From an uncultured Agathobacter sp. (GTDB lineage: Bacteria > Bacillota > Clostridia > Lachnospirales > Lachnospiraceae): 34,883 bases of DNA. Every line of letters starts with the position of its first letter. Positions within the stretch are counted from its first letter, which is position 1. Under the pieces are notes generated by a model. The model was not told where the DNA came from, did no database searches, and worked only from the letters and a program-made list of their open reading frames with translations. A program made the translations under genes and the position numbers. This document shows, piece after piece, positions 30,906-34,883 of the stretch. The stretch lies in NCBI GenBank assembly GCA_910587655.1, contig CAJUND010000008.1, positions 104,551 through 139,433 of the forward strand, read 5' to 3'.

Positions 30906-33113
30906 CTAAAACGCCTCCGAGATATCAACCCAATGTTCGTCTGCCATATCTTCAACATACTCCGTATTATTGATAAACAAATCCTCGCTTTCGTCTCTTA
31001 CAAAGCCCCACTTCAAATGATAATTTTCGGCATAGTTCTTAAACGCATTAAACTTATTTACAACCTGCATATCAATATTCTTGCTATGTCCTGCAACTTC
31101 TCCGCCTTTTGTCTCAATAATCCAATCTGTACCATCCTTCATATGAACGATATAATCCGGGTAAAAAAGCCACTGCTTTCCGACGCCATCAACATAAACA
31201 ATGGAAAGATATTGCTGTCCTGCATCCCCATTCTTGTAAAACCATTGAACATTCTCATTTCTCTCACAGTATCGTTCAAACAACCTTTCTGGTTCACTTC
31301 GCAGTTTGCCAACAATGAATTCGTTCGTATACTCTTTATAAGCATTCAGCCGAAAAACTGTCCTCTTTTTTACTTCGCTGTATTTATATATCTCCATTTC
31401 TGGAATGGTAAAGGTGGTTGTTTTCGGCTCCAATTTTAATGACATCTGCACTCCACCTAAGCCAGAGGTCACTTCCTTGAAATCCATTTTTAGACGCTGA
31501 ACATTATTTATGATAAATGCATAAAAATCTGCATTTTCCAACGCAACAAATTTATATTTGGTACGCTTTCCCTTACTAAACATTCTCCTCAAAATATTCT
31601 TTACCTTTTGGGACTGCATTCCCGTTACTTTCTTTATCGCATCCACAGAATGCAACAAATAAATACCATGGGAATGTGTATTTACCATTGTTTTAATTTT
31701 AATTGTATTGTCTGCACCACCATTTGCTAATTCTTCCGTGTTTTTGAATATTCCCTGAAGAATTTTACTGTCAATCTCATGGCTGAAATTATAACCTCCC
31801 GCTTCCAGATTTTCACGATTTATGTTTTTATTGTTTCCCAAATTATACTTTTTCTTAAAATGCTCATAAACCTTTATCAAGGTTTCCCTTTCTCCAAGAC
31901 CATCAAAATCCAAATCCCTCAGTTCCTTGACCAACGATAATTCCTTTGCTTCATCTTTAAGAAATAACCGTCTGACCTGATACGCTTTATCCAACGAGGA
32001 TAAAAGTCCCATTTTATAATTTGTGTCTAATGTGTATATGTAACAATAGTCTAATGTATTAATGCCATAATGCTTTCCCTCCGGCATTCTTCGTATTCTT
32101 CCGATGGTTTGAATCTGAAAGTCCTCACTGCCACCCTCGCGCAGTTTTACCAATATTTTTGCCCTTGGACAGTCCCACCCGGTAGAAATTGCCTGCTTCA
32201 TAAGAAGAAACGCAGCAGAACCATCTAGATTGGTTAAATCGTCGCCGACAATTTTTTCATCACTCATCCAAATATTTACCATGCCATTATCATAGGTATA
32301 ACCCATACTTGATAATTTATCTTCAACCGCCTTAATGGTTTCCGGCTGTCCCATAGGGAACTGAATCAGCACAAGCGGGCGTATACTAACCTTCATTTGC
32401 TTATACAATTCAGCAATCTCTTTCCGCTTTTCATCTGCCAATTCCAGTAGATAATCATAATCATTCTCTATCTCCCTGCTTTCATCAACACCTTCATTCA
32501 CATAGATAGCACGAGTAATCAATCCAGCATTGATGACTTCATCCTCCGGAATTTCATAAAACTCCTGATGAGGTACTTTATTTGCTGTGGCAGATACACG
32601 AATAATGTTTTTTGCGACAAAGGCACTAATTACATCATCCGCCTTTTTTGTATTATTCATATGCTCTTCATCAATAATCACCACGAACCTTGTGCCGTCT
32701 TTATGTGCCTCGGCAATCTTTTCAAAGAGATTGGAACGCTCACTGTCTTTTAATGCCGTATTCCCTTTCTTTGTTACCAACTCCCAGTTAATAAACGTCA
32801 CACTCCCCGGCTCGAATCCCGACAGCATAGAATACATAAGATTTCTTGTGTCTCTCTGTGGCGTAAGGTTTTCCATGCTGCCTTTGCTCTGTTCTTCCAA
32901 ATTTCCCTTGCCCGGACATAACCAGACAAATGCTGTGTGTCCATCTGTATTTTTTAAATATTCATCAACATACTTAATAAGAATGACCGTTTTGCCCGCA
33001 CCTGTTGGTGCCTTGACCGTAATAACCTGTTTGCTGTTTATATCAACTGTCTTATCTATCAAAAATTCCACACACTCATTTTGAAATTCATAATCTTTCA
33101 TTCCATTTACCAT
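30906..33113 (-). CDS. Type III restriction enzyme, Res (helicase-nuclease) subunit
   Basis: 735 residues. SF2 helicase: Walker A KAPTGAGKT at 34-42, motif II DEEH at 148-151, VSATANK as motif III, and RIRRMPEG in motif VI. C-terminal PD-(D/E)xK nuclease: YPDYIVHMKDGTDWIIETKGGE with Asp and Glu-x-Lys. It cuts DNA after translocating when the Mod subunit finds unmethylated sites. It is shorter than typical Res subunits (about 900-1000). The start overlaps the mod stop by 7 bases with AGGAG just upstream. Confidence 0.9.
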   Translation of the reverse strand: MVNGMKDYEFQNECVEFLIDKTVDINSKQVITVKAPTGAGKTVILIKYVDEYLKNTDGHTAFVWLCPGKGNLEEQSKGSMENLTPQRDTRNLMYSMLSGFEPGSVTFINWELVTKKGNTALKDSERSNLFEKIAEAHKDGTRFVVIIDEEHMNNTKKADDVISAFVAKNIIRVSATANKVPHQEFYEIPEDEVINAGLITRAIYVNEGVDESREIENDYDYLLELADEKRKEIAELYKQMKVSIRPLVLIQFPMGQPETIKAVEDKLSSMGYTYDNGMVNIWMSDEKIVGDDLTNLDGSAAFLLMKQAISTGWDCPRAKILVKLREGGSEDFQIQTIGRIRRMPEGKHYGINTLDYCYIYTLDTNYKMGLLSSLDKAYQVRRLFLKDEAKELSLVKELRDLDFDGLGERETLIKVYEHFKKKYNLGNNKNINRENLEAGGYNFSHEIDSKILQGIFKNTEELANGGADNTIKIKTMVNTHSHGIYLLHSVDAIKKVTGMQSQKVKNILRRMFSKGKRTKYKFVALENADFYAFIINNVQRLKMDFKEVTSGLGGVQMSLKLEPKTTTFTIPEMEIYKYSEVKKRTVFRLNAYKEYTNEFIVGKLRSEPERLFERYCERNENVQWFYKNGDAGQQYLSIVYVDGVGKQWLFYPDYIVHMKDGTDWIIETKGGEVAGHSKNIDMQVVNKFNAFKNYAENYHLKWGFVRDESEDLFINNTEYVEDMADEHWVDISEAF

Positions 33114-34801
33114 AATTCTCCTGCCTCCCGAAGTTCAAAATCAAAGTAACAATCAGGTATCGTGTATGCGTTCACATTATTCAGTAATTTCTCCTGCGAG
33201 GAAGAAAGCAATACATCCTGATTGATAAACAATGCCTGTAGCTTATCATATTGTGCAAAATTTCTCTCAAACTCGTCCATCTCGTCATCGTCCATGATAA
33301 TGACATACTTTTGCTTATCTATTTTGATGCCATATTGTAACTGTATCATTTCCTCAATGTGCTCCAGTAAGTCATCATATATTTCTTCACTATCCTTGGC
33401 TACAAAATCGGTTTTGTAATATTTGAGATTGGCGGGTAGTCCATCAGAATATGTACTACCGTTTTCTCGTTTTCCCGTAATGACAGTTTTTAATCTTTGA
33501 TATGTCACTTCCTCACATATATTATTTTCATTGTTAGTACAAAGGATAAAGCGACGGTTACCGCCATCTTCTTGATTGAGTTCCAGTACGGCTTGTCCTG
33601 TTGTACCTGTTCCTGCAAAAAAATCTAATACTACTGGTTCTGCATATAACGTAGATGCCAGCTGTATCAAATGTTTCACTATAGAAGTTGGTTTAGGAAA
33701 TTCAAATGGTACAACACTAAATATATTTTTTAACTCTTCCGACCCATTTTTGGTATTTGCTATTCCTGACAAAACCGTCTTAGGGTTCTCAATACTTTTG
33801 ACTTTCTCATAAAAAAGTATTCCAGTAGAATTAAAATAAAATTTTTTAACTAACTGACCTTTAGTATCATACACCTCTTCTCCTTTAATATAAGATTCAA
33901 TCTGTTTTCTCATGGCAAAACCAGCGGTAATTGTAACTGGTTTTGATAATTTTCCATCCTCAACCACCATTTCTCCCTCTATAATTTCCTTTTCTGAACC
34001 ACCTATTTCTCCTGTCAATACACAGTTCTTCCCCATACAAGGAAAACCTTTTGGAAATGTTATAGAAACCGCTGGATTTTTACGAGATATCTTTTTTAAT
34101 GCTCCATGACGAATAACCCCTTCTTTTTTTGTTCCAAAATTGTCTATTTGAAACTTATTATTTGCATATACATACACATATTCATGCGAACGTGTGAACT
34201 GCCCCGCCTGAGTGCCAGTGCCTAAATCCCATATTAGTGTAGCAATATAATTTTCAGCAAAAACTTCATCTAATAAAAATTTAAGACATGCCTGTTCGTA
34301 ATCATCTATGTGAACAAAAATTAACCCTTTAGAAGAAAGTAAATTCCGAGCTAATTTTAACCTTTTAAACATAAATGATGCCCATTTGCTATGTCTGAAT
34401 CCATCTTCCTCTCCAATATAATTATCATCATATACAAAATCATTTTTTCCTCGATTATACGGCGGATCAATATATATCATATCAATCTTCCCTTTATGTG
34501 TCTTCTCCAACAGCTTCAAAGAGTGCAAATTATCGCCCTCCAGCAAAAAATTACATTCATCACTATCGGAATCGCCGACAATTTCTTTTTCTTTAACCTC
34601 TGTGAACACCGGAATATGCGTCTGCATTTTAATGTCCACTTCTTCTTCGTGTTCTTCCCAGACAAGTCCGTATTTTTTAGCAGTCAGTTCCCTTTCTATC
34701 TGATTGATAGCCATCAATGATTCATCATCATCATGCTGCTCTTTTAATGCTTCCAAAAAAGCAAGCATTTTTTCTCTTTTTATTTGTGATAAATTTGCCA
34801 T
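33107..34801 (-). CDS. Type III DNA methyltransferase, Mod subunit
   Basis: 564 residues; ATG at 34801, eight bases after AGGAG. Beta-class N6-adenine methyltransferase: catalytic DPPYN at 112-116 (MIYIDPPYNRGKNDFVYDDNY) comes first, then the target recognition region (about 180-350), then SAM-binding VLDFFAGTGTTGQAVLEL. The coiled N terminus (1-50) and the order before res identify Mod of type III restriction-modification. It methylates one strand of an asymmetric site and supplies specificity to Res. The site cannot be predicted from sequence. No phase-variable repeat tract is seen in the gene. Confidence 0.92.
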   Translation of the reverse strand: MANLSQIKREKMLAFLEALKEQHDDDESLMAINQIERELTAKKYGLVWEEHEEEVDIKMQTHIPVFTEVKEKEIVGDSDSDECNFLLEGDNLHSLKLLEKTHKGKIDMIYIDPPYNRGKNDFVYDDNYIGEEDGFRHSKWASFMFKRLKLARNLLSSKGLIFVHIDDYEQACLKFLLDEVFAENYIATLIWDLGTGTQAGQFTRSHEYVYVYANNKFQIDNFGTKKEGVIRHGALKKISRKNPAVSITFPKGFPCMGKNCVLTGEIGGSEKEIIEGEMVVEDGKLSKPVTITAGFAMRKQIESYIKGEEVYDTKGQLVKKFYFNSTGILFYEKVKSIENPKTVLSGIANTKNGSEELKNIFSVVPFEFPKPTSIVKHLIQLASTLYAEPVVLDFFAGTGTTGQAVLELNQEDGGNRRFILCTNNENNICEEVTYQRLKTVITGKRENGSTYSDGLPANLKYYKTDFVAKDSEEIYDDLLEHIEEMIQLQYGIKIDKQKYVIIMDDDEMDEFERNFAQYDKLQALFINQDVLLSSSQEKLLNNVNAYTIPDCYFDFELREAGELW

Positions 34802-34883
34802 TCCATTCTCTCCTCGTCCATTGCGTTTTGTCTAGTATAATCCAACTTTATTAAAGCTATGTTTCATGCTTGCTATATGCCTG
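34802..34883 (-). other. Upstream region of the defence island
   Basis: Contains the mod ribosome binding site and an AT-rich stretch with TATACT on the minus strand near 34838. No good -35 is seen 16-18 bases away, so the promoter is not assigned. Confidence 0.3.

Noticed and set aside
26087..34883. Mobile-element boundaries of the defence island
   Set aside because: No integrase, transposase, tRNA or direct-repeat attachment site was seen in the window.

Overview
The window looks like chromosomal DNA of a low-to-mid GC Clostridia bacterium, probably Lachnospiraceae. This is inferred from strong AGGAGG ribosome binding sites, a one-chain FeoA-FeoB iron transporter, a PadR regulator, bacteriohemerythrin, an APH(3')-like kinase and an O-antigen-ligase-like membrane protein. 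The identification is by gene style only; there is no rRNA or other marker here.

Layout. 1-405: the 3' end of a coiled-coil gene built of near-identical 45-bp repeats. 601-2574: an O-antigen-ligase-family membrane protein. 2648-6343 (minus): a bioB-feoAB-immunity-like gene cluster with a clear promoter. 6568-10572 (minus): a broken chemoreceptor, a sugar-binding lipoprotein whose start is out of frame at an A8 tract, and an ECF-like sigma factor with its membrane partner. 10842-12182: a hemerythrin/response-regulator fusion. 12246-14086 (minus): a compact three-gene cassette with a STAS-like plus GHKL ATPase, a small STAS-like protein and a PIN nuclease. 14271-15581: a cytoplasmic GH13 glycosidase. 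15864-17742 (minus): a PadR regulator, a membrane protein frameshifted at a T8 tract, and an APH(3')-like kinase. 18129-18302: a 57-residue membrane protein. 18502-20419: a methyltransferase and an ankyrin protein. 20434-25913 (minus): a two-component system and an FtsX-type ABC transporter, separated by a 244-bp inverted-repeat element that is transcribed the opposite way and encodes a 41-residue basic peptide. 26087-34801 (minus): an AT-rich defence island with a type III restriction-modification pair, a Hachiman pair (HamA/HamB) and a Schlafen-like AlbA_2 protein overlapping hamB.

How genes work together. The defence island combines modification-guided restriction with Hachiman nuclease/helicase defence, and the AlbA_2 protein looks translationally tied to it. 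The two-component system and the ABC transporter share the same promoter architecture (TTGTAA-N17-GATACA), and the ABC promoter has a BceR-like inverted repeat upstream, so together they look like a peptide-antibiotic sensing and detoxification module. The STAS/GHKL/PIN cassette resembles a partner-switching module (SpoIIAB/SpoIIAA style) joined to a nuclease, and is the best candidate here for an undescribed system. Three neighbouring minus-strand genes are put out of frame by short repeat tracts (A8, T8, and a triplicated 5-mer). This may be phase variation, gene decay or sequencing error.
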